The position numbers and the translations under genes were made by a program. A stretch of DNA of 8,850 nt from Chloroflexota bacterium (lineage in GTDB: Bacteria > Chloroflexota > Dormibacteria > Aeolococcales > Aeolococcaceae): positions 1 to 8,850 of the forward strand of contig DNAU01000124.1 of NCBI GenBank assembly GCA_003491925.1. The letters are read 5' to 3'. Shown one piece after another: positions 1 to 8,013 of this stretch. Under the pieces are notes generated by a model. The model was not told where the DNA came from. It saw only the letters and a list, made by a program, of their open reading frames with translations, and ran no database searches. Numbering within the stretch: position 1 is the stretch's first letter; the number at the start of each line of letters is the position of its first letter.

Positions 1-419
1 AAGACGATCAGCGCCCCGGTGCGGCTCTCGCTGAGCGTGGCCGCCGCTCGCACCACCTCCTCCACGGTGCGGGCGATCGGCGGGACCGGGTGCCGCCCCA
101 GGATGAAGCGGACCGTGCCCAGCCGCCCCACCTGGTCGAGAGCCCGGCGCAGCTCGGGCTGGAAGAGCACGATGACGCCGATCAGGATCGCCTGCCCGGC
201 ATTGGCGAAGATGAATTCGAGCAGGCGCAGCTGGAAGGCCTGGGCGAGCAGCCCGATCACCAGGAGGACCGCGAGCCCGACCAGGAGCTGCACCGCCTGG
301 GTGCCCCGGATCAGCTTGAAGAGCTGGTAGAGGAGGAAGGCGACGATGACGATGTCGACGATGTCGCGCCAGCCGACCGCCCCGAGGAAGACCAGGGCGC
401 TGTGCAGGAAGTCGGTCAC
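1..419 (-). CDS. cdaA: Diadenylate cyclase CdaA, N-terminal part (cut by window edge)
   Basis: This is the first 139 codons of a membrane-bound c-di-AMP synthase, which condenses two ATP into cyclic di-AMP. Reading from GTG at 419, residues about 8-85 are hydrophobic with the three-helix membrane layout of CdaA, including DIVDIVIVAFLLYQLFKLIRG at 19-39 (one of the most recognisable parts). It continues with LFQPELRRALDQVGRLG (85-101) and LSESRTGALIV (129-139), the entry to the DAC domain. The catalytic DGA and RHR motifs would lie beyond the left edge, so activity cannot be judged. The GTG start lies 7 bp after the argF stop; no ATG, GTG or TTG was seen just upstream in frame and no good Shine-Dalgarno is visible, so translation may be coupled to argF. 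In other bacteria cdaA is usually followed by cdaR and glmM, which could be expected to the left. Family assignment is firm; the start is fairly sure. Confidence 0.9.
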   Translation of the reverse strand, partial: MTDFLHSALVFLGAVGWRDIVDIVIVAFLLYQLFKLIRGTQAVQLLVGLAVLLVIGLLAQAFQLRLLEFIFANAGQAILIGVIVLFQPELRRALDQVGRLGTVRFILGRHPVPPIARTVEEVVRAAATLSESRTGALIV

Positions 420-426
420 GCCGGGG

Positions 427-1419
427 TCACCGCGGCGCCGTCCCTGCCGGCGACCTGCCGGCGGCCGTCCGCTCCAGCCCCCGGCCATCGCTCGCCTTGG
501 CGTCGAAGATCAGGCTGAGCAGCGCCTCCTGCGCCCAGAGCCGGTTCTCGGCCTGGTCGAAGACCACCGACTGGGGGCCGTCGAGGACGGCGTCGGTGAT
601 CTCCTCGCCTCGGTGGGCGGGCAGGCAGTGCATGACTCGCGCGGTGGGTGGGGCAAGCCGGAGCAGGGACTCGTTGACCTGCAGGTGGGCGAAGTCGTCG
701 CGCCGCTGCTGCTGCTCAGCCTCCTGTCCCATGCTGGTCCAGACGTCGGTGTAGATGATCTCGGCGTCCGCGAGGCCCTCGGCCGCCTCGTGGGAGTGGC
801 GCACCGGGGAGCGGCCCCCGGCCAGGCTGTCGGCGCGCTCCAGCACGGCGGGGTGGGGCTCGTAGCCGGCTGGCCCGACCACCCGCAGGTCGATCCCGAG
901 CAGGGTGGCCGCGTAGATCCACGAGGTGCAGACGTTGTTGCCGTCGCCCACGTAGCAGACCCGGGCTCCCGCCAGGTGACCGAGCAGCTCGCGGATGGTC
1001 AGGCAGTCGGCGAGCACCTGACAGGGATGCTCGCGGTCGGTCATCGCGTTGACCACCGGACCCCGCGCCGCGCGGGCGAGGGTGACCAGGTCGCGGTGCG
1101 AGCTGAGCCGGGCGACGATGCCGTCGACGTAGCGGTCGAGGATCCGGCTGATGTCCGCCGTGGACTCCCGCTCGCCGATCTGGATCTCGCTGTTGAAGAG
1201 GGGGATGGGATGCCCGCCGAGGTGACGGATGGCGACCTCGAACGAGACCCGGGTGCGGTTGCTCGGCCGCTGGAAGATCATGGCCAGGTTGCGACCGGCC
1301 AGCGGGCGTCCGGGATCGACCCCCGCCTTGAGCGCGGTGGCTACATCGAGAACCTCACTGATCTCGGCGGCGGTGAGATCGGCGATGGAGATCAGGTCGC
1401 GTCCCGCCAGGGAAGCCAT
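427..1419 (-). CDS. argF: Ornithine carbamoyltransferase
   Basis: Catalyses carbamoyl phosphate + L-ornithine to L-citrulline + phosphate in cytoplasmic arginine synthesis. At 330 residues it is slightly longer than the usual 305-320 because of a roughly 20-residue polar tail after the conserved end (FDQAENRLWAQEALL, 287-301). The carbamoyl-phosphate loop is at 52-57 but reads P-SNRTR instead of P-STRTR; REHPCQ (129-134), DGNNV (159-163), the ornithine-loop-like DVWTSMGQE (225-233) and HCLPAHRGEE (264-273, with the catalytic Cys265) are all present. DVWTSMGQE and HCLP favour ornithine over aspartate carbamoyltransferase. The start is ATG at 1419 with only a weak AGGG upstream; GAACAT 8 nt before the ATG could be a -10 box of a leaderless transcript. 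cdaA follows after 7 bp, so the two are probably co-transcribed. No other arginine genes are in the window, although argF often sits in an arg cluster. Confidence 0.95.
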   Translation of the reverse strand: MASLAGRDLISIADLTAAEISEVLDVATALKAGVDPGRPLAGRNLAMIFQRPSNRTRVSFEVAIRHLGGHPIPLFNSEIQIGERESTADISRILDRYVDGIVARLSSHRDLVTLARAARGPVVNAMTDREHPCQVLADCLTIRELLGHLAGARVCYVGDGNNVCTSWIYAATLLGIDLRVVGPAGYEPHPAVLERADSLAGGRSPVRHSHEAAEGLADAEIIYTDVWTSMGQEAEQQQRRDDFAHLQVNESLLRLAPPTARVMHCLPAHRGEEITDAVLDGPQSVVFDQAENRLWAQEALLSLIFDAKASDGRGLERTAAGRSPAGTAPR

Positions 1420-1562
1420 TTGGCCCTATGTTCGCACCCCACGGCGCTGGCGGCGTGCGCGCCGCGAGGTTGGGGGCAAGGCTTCGCGCGCGGCCGGCCG
1501 TCCCGTCCGCGGCACCACCCGACCGTCCCACCCCAATACGATGGCGGTAGGGTTACGCGGCG
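1420..1562. promoter_or_regulatory. Divergent promoter region between argF and the glycosyltransferase gene
   Basis: This 143 bp gap must hold the promoters of both divergent genes. On the plus strand TAGGGT (1548-1553) ends 9 nt before the ATG at 1563, fitting a TANNNT -10 box of a leaderless transcript; a second candidate, TACGAT (1537-1542), would give a leader of roughly 13 nt. Neither has a convincing -35. A perfect 6 bp inverted repeat, GCGGCG/CGCCGC with a 4-base loop, lies at 1450-1465 and could be an operator or hairpin. No ArgR-like box was recognised. Confidence 0.4.
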
Positions 1563-2570
1563 ATGAGAGTACTGGTGCTGGTCTGGGGTCGCCAGGTGGA
1601 GACCCTGCAGGCCTCGCCGCTGGTGCGGACGCTCGCCGCCGGACTGCCGGGTGGGACGGTTGCGCTCGCCTGCTCGCCGGCCGCGGCGCAGATCGCGCGC
1701 GCCCTCGAGGGGGTCGGCCAGGTCCTGCCGCTGCGCGGCCTGGACCCGGGCGCCTCGCCGGCCGCCGGTCTCGCCGCCTGGGGGCGGCTGCGCCGCCAGC
1801 GCTACGACGTCGCCATCCTCTGCGGCACCGCGGCGCGGCCGCGGATCCTCGCCTACCTGGCCGGCTTCGCGCGCCGGGTCGGGGTGGGGGGCGGGCTCAC
1901 CGCGGCGCTGCTCAGCGACCACATCCGGCCCCGCACCGGGGAGAACCAGGCCGCCACCTGGGTCCGGCTCGCCCACCTGCTCGGGATCGGGGCCGAGCGG
2001 CACGAGCCGCGCCTCGACCCCGGGCCCGCAGCCGCCGAGCAGGCCCTGGTCCAGCTGCACAGCACCGCCATCGCCGACGGCCGGCTGCTGGTGGCCCTCG
2101 CCCCCGGCACCGGCCACACCGACCTGCGGTCGCCCGATCCGGAGACCACCGCCTGGGAGCCGGAGCGGTGGGCCCACCTCGCCAACCAGCTCTCCACCCG
2201 CCACGGCGCGGGGGTCATCTTCGTGGGTGCGCTGGAGGACCAGACCGCGGCGATGGCCGCCGCGGTCGACATCGCCGGTCCGCACGCCGACGTCACCGGC
2301 CAGCTCGATGTGCTCGGGACCGCGGCCCTGCTCGGGCTCTGCGACCTGGTCATCAGCGGTGACTCCCCCCTCCTCCACCTGGCCGCGGCGGTGGGAACCC
2401 CCACCGTCGGCCTCTTCGGCCCCACCGACGGCCGCCGGCGCGGCGCCTACGGCGACGAGCACCGGGTGGTCCAGGCGGTGCCACCCCCGGGCCATCACCA
2501 TGCGACGGGCGGCTCCATGGAGCAGATCCGGGTGGAGGACGTGCTGGCGGCCATCGAGACCGCCCTCTGA
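1563..2570 (+). CDS. Glycosyltransferase family 9 (heptosyltransferase-like) protein
   Basis: A 335-residue GT-B glycosyltransferase of the ADP-heptose:LPS heptosyltransferase family (GT9). Residues 1-24 have the typical first beta strand and ASPLVRTL helix. The C-terminal donor-binding half holds [10 protein letters not shown], an [12 protein letters not shown] segment and the family signature [15 protein letters not shown] (266-280) followed by GLFGPTD (283-289). The usual short PGas-x-K-x-W stretch is replaced by a longer, acidic insert ([12 protein letters not shown]), and the N-terminal domain is very rich in Ala, Arg and Gly. Sugar donor and acceptor cannot be predicted: the family also has members that are not LPS enzymes, and no LPS genes are seen here. 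It is transcribed alone, divergently from argF; the following gene is 281 bp away. No Shine-Dalgarno precedes the ATG, consistent with a leaderless start. Family assignment is good, function open. Confidence 0.82.
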   Translation: MRVLVLVWGRQVETLQASPLVRTLAAGLPGGTVALACSPAAAQIARALEGVGQVLPLRGLDPGASPAAGLAAWGRLRRQRYDVAILCGTAARPRILAYLAGFARRVGVGGGLTAALLSDHIRPRTGENQAATWVRLAHLLGIGAERHEPRLDPGPAAAEQALVQLHSTAIADGRLLVALAPGTGHTDLRSPDPETTAWEPERWAHLANQLSTRHGAGVIFVGALEDQTAAMAAAVDIAGPHADVTGQLDVLGTAALLGLCDLVISGDSPLLHLAAAVGTPTVGLFGPTDGRRRGAYGDEHRVVQAVPPPGHHHATGGSMEQIRVEDVLAAIETAL

Positions 2571-2589
2571 GGCCGGTCCCCCGGTCAAT

Positions 2590-2740
2590 GGGCTGACGCC
2601 CCCAGCAGTGGCGAGATGGCTGCCTTCTGGGTCGTGGAGAAGAACCCGCCCGGGTGCCGGAGTGGCTCACGGGGTAATAAGTAGCCGAGACCCGGCCGCC
2701 GGCGTCCGTCCGAAGAGCGTGTAGCCCGCGATGGGCGCCG
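2590..2740 (+). ncRNA. Candidate structured RNA between the glycosyltransferase gene and typA
   Basis: No credible protein is encoded in the 281 bp between 2571 and 2851, yet the stretch can be folded by hand into a multi-branched shape. Long-range pairs: GGGC 2590-2593 with GCCC 2724-2727, and GACGCC 2595-2600 with GGCGTC 2701-2706. Inside lie a CTTCT/AGAAG hairpin (2624-2628/2638-2642) and a nested hairpin CCGGGT/ACCCGG (2650-2655/2690-2695) enclosing GGCT/AGCC (2664-2667/2683-2686), capped by an A/G-rich loop. Several elements (GGGT at 2629 and 2652, ACCC at 2644 and 2690) could pair in alternative ways. The AT-rich loop TAATAAGTAG stands out in this GC-rich DNA. I do not recognise a known riboswitch class, and no promoter was found directly upstream. 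It could be a free small RNA, a 3' UTR element of the upstream gene, or chance pairing favoured by high GC. The strand is inferred. Confidence 0.3.
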
Positions 2741-2837
2741 ATCTGATCGAGACCGACGCGACGTCCTGGGAGCTCCTTCCGCAACCGGCACCGACTCCGG
2801 TGGGTCGCCTCGCAGCGGGAGCAGGCCGCACCGCGGC

Positions 2838-2851
2838 TACACTCGGCGACG
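2838..2851 (+). promoter_or_regulatory. Likely -10 box of a leaderless typA transcript
   Basis: TACACT (2838-2843) ends exactly 8 nt before the typA ATG at 2852, so transcription would start at or next to the A of the start codon. No Shine-Dalgarno sequence is visible in front of this ATG. No convincing TTGAC-like -35 lies 16-18 bp upstream, as is common for leaderless promoters of GC-rich bacteria. Confidence 0.5.
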
Positions 2852-4711
<1,860 letters not shown>

Positions 4712-4934
4712 GCTTCGCGCGCGGCGGGTGCGAAACGGGCGCCGGCTGACCGCTCGCAGCAGGCGCGCCGTCACCACCCTGGATTGCAGGCAATCGAGGT
4801 TATGGCTGTTCGCAACCGCCACGGCGTGGCGCGGTCAGTGACGCGCTTGCTCCGGAGGCTGCGGGCGGAACGACCCGAGGCGGGCGCGATGCTTCTCCGA
4901 CGAGCCGGGCGTGGTTGGCCGAGGGGTATCGCCA
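4712..4934. other. Intergenic stretch after typA without a supported gene
   Basis: No credible gene is seen. Right after the typA stop TTCGC (4714-4718) and GCGAA (4730-4734) can pair across an 11-base loop, a weak terminator candidate without a T tract. A short palindrome GATTGC-AG-GCAATC lies at 4782-4795. A 49-codon arginine-rich open frame (4802-4951) exists but runs into the promoter of the next gene and is not convincing. Confidence 0.35.
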
Positions 4935-4963
4935 TTGACGCGGGAACGTGAGCACCCTACGAT
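4935..4963 (+). promoter_or_regulatory. Near-consensus housekeeping sigma promoter for the secreted-protein gene
   Basis: TTGACG (4935-4940) and TACGAT (4958-4963) are separated by exactly 17 bp, matching the housekeeping -35/-10 pattern closely. Transcription would start near 4970, giving a leader of about 29 nt that contains the ribosome binding site at 4984-4991. It is the only promoter in the window with both boxes clear. Confidence 0.75.
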
Positions 4964-4983
4964 TCGGGTGAGGGTGGTGCGTT

Positions 4984-4991
4984 AGGGGGGG
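4984..4991 (+). promoter_or_regulatory. Ribosome binding site of the secreted-protein gene
   Basis: A purine run, A followed by seven G (4984-4991), sits 7 nt before the ATG at 4999. It fixes the start codon and, with the promoter upstream, argues that this small gene is really expressed. Confidence 0.6.
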
Positions 4992-4998
4992 CAGGCAC

Positions 4999-5418
4999 AT
5001 GTTCAGGTGGCATGCGCGGTTGGGCTGGTTCGCACTTTTCGTTGCGATCGAACTCCTGGGTATCAGGGCCGGCGTCACCGCCTACGCCGCTCCGAGCGCT
5101 CCGACGACTCCGACGATATTGGCATGCGGGGCGAAGCAGGTATCCCATGTCCCCGCACCGGGACCGAAGCGCACCGAGACGTTCGCCGCAGGGGTTGCTG
5201 GAGAGGTGAAGCTCCTCCAGACGGACGACAACACGCTCACCGTGAAATCGGTGACCCTGTCGTCAGGGTGGACGGACACCGTGACGGTGGGCTCCGGGAG
5301 TTCGGTGCGACTCACCTTCTCGGGTGCGCCGCAGGAGCAGGTGCGGTTCGTCGGCCGCCTCAACCCCACCGCAACCCGACTCACCGTGACCGTGGTCCGC
5401 TGCAGCGAGCCCGCCTAG
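4999..5418 (+). CDS. Small secreted protein of unknown function
   Basis: A 139-residue protein I do not recognise. Residues 1-7 are basic (MFRWHAR), 8-28 are hydrophobic, and TAYA-APSAP around 27-35 looks like a signal peptidase I site (cleavage near residue 30), so the mature part of about 108 residues should be exported. That part starts with a Pro/Thr/Ala-rich linker and continues with alternating short beta strands (TLTVKSVTLSSG, DTVTVGSGSSVRLTF, TRLTVTVVRC), suggesting a small beta-sandwich. Only two cysteines remain, Cys43 and Cys135, near the two ends of the domain, well placed to form a disulphide. A near-consensus promoter and a strong ribosome binding site support it as real. Base composition is visibly less GC-rich than in the flanking genes, which may reflect a lineage-specific or acquired gene. 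It has no operon partner; the next gene is convergent. The gene is likely real, its function unknown. Confidence 0.75.
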   Translation: MFRWHARLGWFALFVAIELLGIRAGVTAYAAPSAPTTPTILACGAKQVSHVPAPGPKRTETFAAGVAGEVKLLQTDDNTLTVKSVTLSSGWTDTVTVGSGSSVRLTFSGAPQEQVRFVGRLNPTATRLTVTVVRCSEPA

Positions 5419-5526
5419 TGCAACGGCCCTGAGGTGGCTTTCTGGTTCGCCGGCCAGGCCGCCGGAGCCGAGGAAGGGGTGGCGGGAGGAGGAGCGCACC
5501 GGCGGGTGCCGCGCCTGACCGCGCCG

Positions 5527-5575
5527 CCGCCGGGCCCCCTGACGCTGGCTTCAGGGCGCGCAGGGCTCCCGGCGG
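5527..5575. terminator. Nested hairpin between convergent genes, probable bidirectional terminator
   Basis: An 8 bp perfect outer stem, CCGCCGGG (5527-5534) with CCCGGCGG (5568-5575), encloses a 6 bp perfect inner stem, CCCTGA (5537-5542) with TCAGGG (5551-5556), around an 8-base loop. The two stems are joined by 2 bases on the left and 11 on the right. It lies in the 267 bp gap (5419-5685) between the ends of the secreted-protein gene and the mreB-like gene, where it could stop transcripts from both sides. No T tract follows on either strand, so it would be a hairpin-only terminator as often seen in GC-rich genomes. No gene was found in the rest of this gap. Confidence 0.5.
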
Positions 5576-5685
5576 AAATGGCCGGATGAAACGGGAGATT
5601 ACTTCCGGGCCGGTGCAGCAGCTCCTCGCGCTCCCTGGACGCAGGCTGCGGGAACGCTACATCGGCGTCGCGGCCGGTCCAGCCG

Positions 5686-6675
5686 CTACCGGATGTACAT
5701 GAAGGACCGGCGGAGCACGTCGAGGTTCTCGACCGCCGCCTGGGTGCCGCGGATGACGCAGGTCGGAGCTTCCGGGGCAACCCTGACCGGGTAGCCGGTC
5801 TGGACCCCGAGGAAGCGATCCAATCCCTCCAGCCTGGCCCCGCCCCCGCAGAGGGTGATCCCCTCCTCGAGGATGTCGTGGCGGAGCGCCACCGGGGTCT
5901 CCTCCAGCACCTCGCCGATGGCCTGGGCGATCCGGCGGGCGTGGGCGTCGACCAGGTCGGCGATCTCCAGGGAGACGATGCTGAGGGTGGTCTCCTCCAC
6001 CCCCGAGCCGACCCGCAGCGGCAGCCGCCGCTCCTCGTGAGGACCGACGCAGGCCAGCGAGGCGACCACGTCCTCGGCCATCGCGAGGTCGATGACGGCG
6101 GCGTGGGTCGCCTCCAGCCGGTCGGCGACCGCGGTGCGCAGGGCGTCGCCGGCAGCCGTCAGGGTGCGACCGGAGATGGTGCCCTCGGAGGCGATGCTGG
6201 CCACGTCGACCGTGCCGGCACCGATGTCGGCCACCAGGTGGCCGCGGTTGCCGCTCGGGGCGTGCCCCGCCCCCATGGCGGCGGCGATCGGGGAGTCGAT
6301 CAGGTAGGCCGTGCGGGTGCCGATGCGCGCGCACATCTCGAGGATGGTGAGGCGGTCGTCCCCTCCCATTGCCGGGCAGATAGCCATCACCAAGTCGGGC
6401 CGGAAGATGCGCTGCCTGCCGGCCACCCGGTTGACGACCTGGTGGAGGAGTGCGCCGAGGGCGTTGCGATCGGCGATCCCCCCCGCGGCCAGGGGCCGGA
6501 CCAGCTCCATCTCCGGCTCCCGGCCGAGCTCGGCGGCGGCCATCCCGGCGGCCGAATACCCGCGGTGCCGGTGGCGTGCCACCAGTGTCGGCTCGGTGAC
6601 CATCCCCCCCTCGCCGCGCACCACGGCCCGCAGGCTGGCGGTCCCAAGGTCTATCCCCAGGCGCTTCCCGAGCAT
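5686..6675 (-). CDS. mreB: MreB/Mbl-like rod-shape-determining actin homologue
   Basis: A 329-residue actin-fold ATPase, close to the 330-345 of MreB, whose filaments under the membrane guide peptidoglycan synthesis. Visible motifs: phosphate-1 GIDLGTAS (7-14; MreB normally has TAN), VRPLAAGGIAD (59-69; matches the PLKDGVIAD region), connect-1 YLIDSPIAAAMGAG (124-137), phosphate-2 DIGAGTVDVA (150-159), and the C-terminal adenosine motif LCGGGARLEGLDRFL followed by CVIRGTQAAVENLDVLRR. The usual IEEP is IDSP here, so the residue aligned with the catalytic Glu is Asp127, and DIGGGTTEV is DIGAGTVDV. The ATG at 6675 lies 11 bp past the murA stop and is preceded by GGAGAG (6679-6684). No mreC or mreD is adjacent. 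The open frame continues upstream but there it is only a shadow of murA. FtsA or DnaK are less likely given the length and C-terminal motifs. Confidence 0.85.
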   Translation of the reverse strand: MLGKRLGIDLGTASLRAVVRGEGGMVTEPTLVARHRHRGYSAAGMAAAELGREPEMELVRPLAAGGIADRNALGALLHQVVNRVAGRQRIFRPDLVMAICPAMGGDDRLTILEMCARIGTRTAYLIDSPIAAAMGAGHAPSGNRGHLVADIGAGTVDVASIASEGTISGRTLTAAGDALRTAVADRLEATHAAVIDLAMAEDVVASLACVGPHEERRLPLRVGSGVEETTLSIVSLEIADLVDAHARRIAQAIGEVLEETPVALRHDILEEGITLCGGGARLEGLDRFLGVQTGYPVRVAPEAPTCVIRGTQAAVENLDVLRRSFMYIR

Positions 6676-6678
6676 CGG

Positions 6679-6684
6679 CTCTCC
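6679..6684 (-). promoter_or_regulatory. Ribosome binding site of the mreB-like gene
   Basis: GGAGAG on the minus strand lies between the murA stop (6687-6689) and the ATG at 6675, with 3 nt to the start (5 nt from the GGAG core). It settles the start within an open frame that extends much further upstream. Confidence 0.55.
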
Positions 6685-6686
6685 GC

Positions 6687-7991
6687 TCAGTCCCCGATCA
6701 CACCGGAGAGGTCGCGTGCCGGGGTCTCGCCGGGGTCGGGACGCACCCGCTCCACCTGCGCGCCCAGCGACCGCAGCTTGGTCTCCATGCGCTCGTAACC
6801 GCGGTCGAGGTGGAAGACGTTCTCCAGCTCGGTGGTGCCGTCGGCGCAGAGCGCGGCGATGACCAGCGCGGCACCGCTGCGGATGTCGGGCACGGAGACC
6901 GCCGCGCCGTGCAGCCGGGTGGGGCCGGTGATGATGGCGCTCCGGCCCTCGACCGTGATCCGGGCACCCATCTTGGCCAGCTCGCCGACATGGCGGAAGC
7001 GGTTCTCGTACAGCGACTCGCTGATGATGCTGATCCCCTGCGCCTGGGTCATCAGGGCCCCGAACTGGGGTTGGAGGTCGGTGGCGAAACCGGGGTGCGG
7101 CCAGGTGGTGACGTCGACCGCGCGGAGCGGGCCGCCGGTCACTCGCACGTGACGACCGCCCTCGACCACCGTCGACCCCGCCGCCTGCAGCTTGTTGATC
7201 AGGGGGCGGAGATCGGAGGGGCGCATCCCGTCGACGACCACGCTGCCCCCGGTCGCCGCCGCCGCGGTCATGTAGGTGCCCGCCTCGACGTAGTCGGTGG
7301 TCACCTGGTGGCGGGTGCCATGGAGCAGGACGCTCTGGCCCTCCACGACGATCAGCTCGGTACCCACCCCGCTGATCCGAGCCCCCATCCCCACCAGGCA
7401 GCGGGCGAGGTCGTAGATGTGGGGCTCGCGGGCGGCGTTGCTGATCACCGTGATGCCGTCGGCCAGCACCGCGGCCATCATCAGGTTCTCGGTCCCGGTG
7501 ACCGTCGGCATGTCGAGGTAGATGTGGGCGCCCCGGAGCCGCCGGGCCCTGGCCACGAAGCTGGTGGCGGTCTCGGCGACCTCCGCCCCCATCAGCCGGA
7601 GCCCCTCCAGGTGCTGCTCGACCCGGCGCATCCCGATGTCGTCGCCGCCCGGCTTGGCGATCTCGGCCTCGCCGGTGCGGCCGACCAGCGCGCCGAGCAG
7701 GAGGAAGGAGCCCCGCATCCGCTGGGTCAGCTCGGCGCCCACCTGCGCCGGCTGGACCCGCGCGGCGTCGAGCCGCCAGCGGCTGGCGCCGAGCCGCTCC
7801 ACCTCCACCCCGAGGTGGCGGAGCATCGCCGCCATCGTCCCGATGTCCTCGATCTCGGGGACGTTCTCCAGATCGAGGGGCTCGTCGGTGAGCAGGGCCG
7901 CCGCCATCACCGGGAGGGCCGCGTTCTTGCTGCCGGAGATCGCGACCTCCCCGGTGAGCGGCCCCGCACCGGTGATCCGCAGCAGGTCCAT
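6687..7991 (-). CDS. murA: UDP-N-acetylglucosamine 1-carboxyvinyltransferase MurA
   Basis: Transfers enolpyruvate from PEP to UDP-GlcNAc, the first committed step of peptidoglycan synthesis in the cytoplasm. At 434 residues it is about the usual 419-430. Two inverse beta-alpha propeller domains are recognisable: SGSKNAALP (19-27, catalytic Lys22 and Asn23), TQRMRGS with Arg93 (89-95), the mobile active-site loop PGGDDIGMR (114-122), [10 protein letters not shown] (185-194), [12 protein letters not shown] (299-310, with Asp305) and [10 protein letters not shown] near the end. In the loop the position of E. coli Cys115 is Asp117 (codon 7641-7643), the substitution known from Mycobacterium and Chlamydia MurA, which remain active but are not alkylated by fosfomycin. 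[14 protein letters not shown] confirms MurA over AroA. The start is ATG at 7991, preceded by a possible -10 box (TACCGT) 7 nt away, so probably leaderless. The mreB-like gene follows after 11 bp, as an operon. Confidence 0.96.
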   Translation of the reverse strand: MDLLRITGAGPLTGEVAISGSKNAALPVMAAALLTDEPLDLENVPEIEDIGTMAAMLRHLGVEVERLGASRWRLDAARVQPAQVGAELTQRMRGSFLLLGALVGRTGEAEIAKPGGDDIGMRRVEQHLEGLRLMGAEVAETATSFVARARRLRGAHIYLDMPTVTGTENLMMAAVLADGITVISNAAREPHIYDLARCLVGMGARISGVGTELIVVEGQSVLLHGTRHQVTTDYVEAGTYMTAAAATGGSVVVDGMRPSDLRPLINKLQAAGSTVVEGGRHVRVTGGPLRAVDVTTWPHPGFATDLQPQFGALMTQAQGISIISESLYENRFRHVGELAKMGARITVEGRSAIITGPTRLHGAAVSVPDIRSGAALVIAALCADGTTELENVFHLDRGYERMETKLRSLGAQVERVRPDPGETPARDLSGVIGD

Positions 7992-8004
7992 CGCGCCTAC
8001 GGTA
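7992..8004 (-). promoter_or_regulatory. Likely -10 box of a leaderless murA transcript
   Basis: Read on the minus strand, TACCGT (plus positions 7999-8004) ends 7 nt before the murA ATG at 7991, so the transcript would begin at or next to the start codon. No ribosome binding site fits this gap well apart from a partial AGG. The expected -35 position falls on the G-rich run described next to it and shows no TTGAC match. Confidence 0.5.
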
Positions 8005-8013
8005 CATGAGAGC

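Noticed and set aside
1481..1494. 14-base repeat GCTTCGCGCGCGGC, also at 4712-4725
   Set aside because: Both copies are intergenic but the word is low-complexity GC; two copies can occur by chance and no mobile-element ends accompany them.
346..1566. Long open frame on the plus strand opposite argF
   Set aside because: It is the antisense shadow of argF and of the 5' part of cdaA, rich in Gly/Asp/Val repeats with no family resemblance; argF itself has all its motifs.
2650..2740. Possible tRNA, small SRP RNA or c-di-AMP riboswitch in the gap before typA
   Set aside because: No cloverleaf with TTC-loop and anticodon arm, no GGAA-type SRP loop, and the order of conserved riboswitch blocks does not match.
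2585..2791. Minus-strand open frame of 68 codons in the gap before typA
   Set aside because: No start signal and no family resemblance; the sequence is better explained by possible RNA structure or plain non-coding DNA.
4802..4951. Arginine-rich 49-codon open frame
   Set aside because: It has only GAGG 2 nt before the ATG, no recognisable motif, and its end overlaps the -35 box and spacer of the next gene's promoter.
6810..8009. Long plus-strand open frame opposite murA
   Set aside because: Composition (His/Asp/Gly/Leu-rich, low complexity) is typical of the antisense frame of GC-rich genes; murA on the minus strand is certain.
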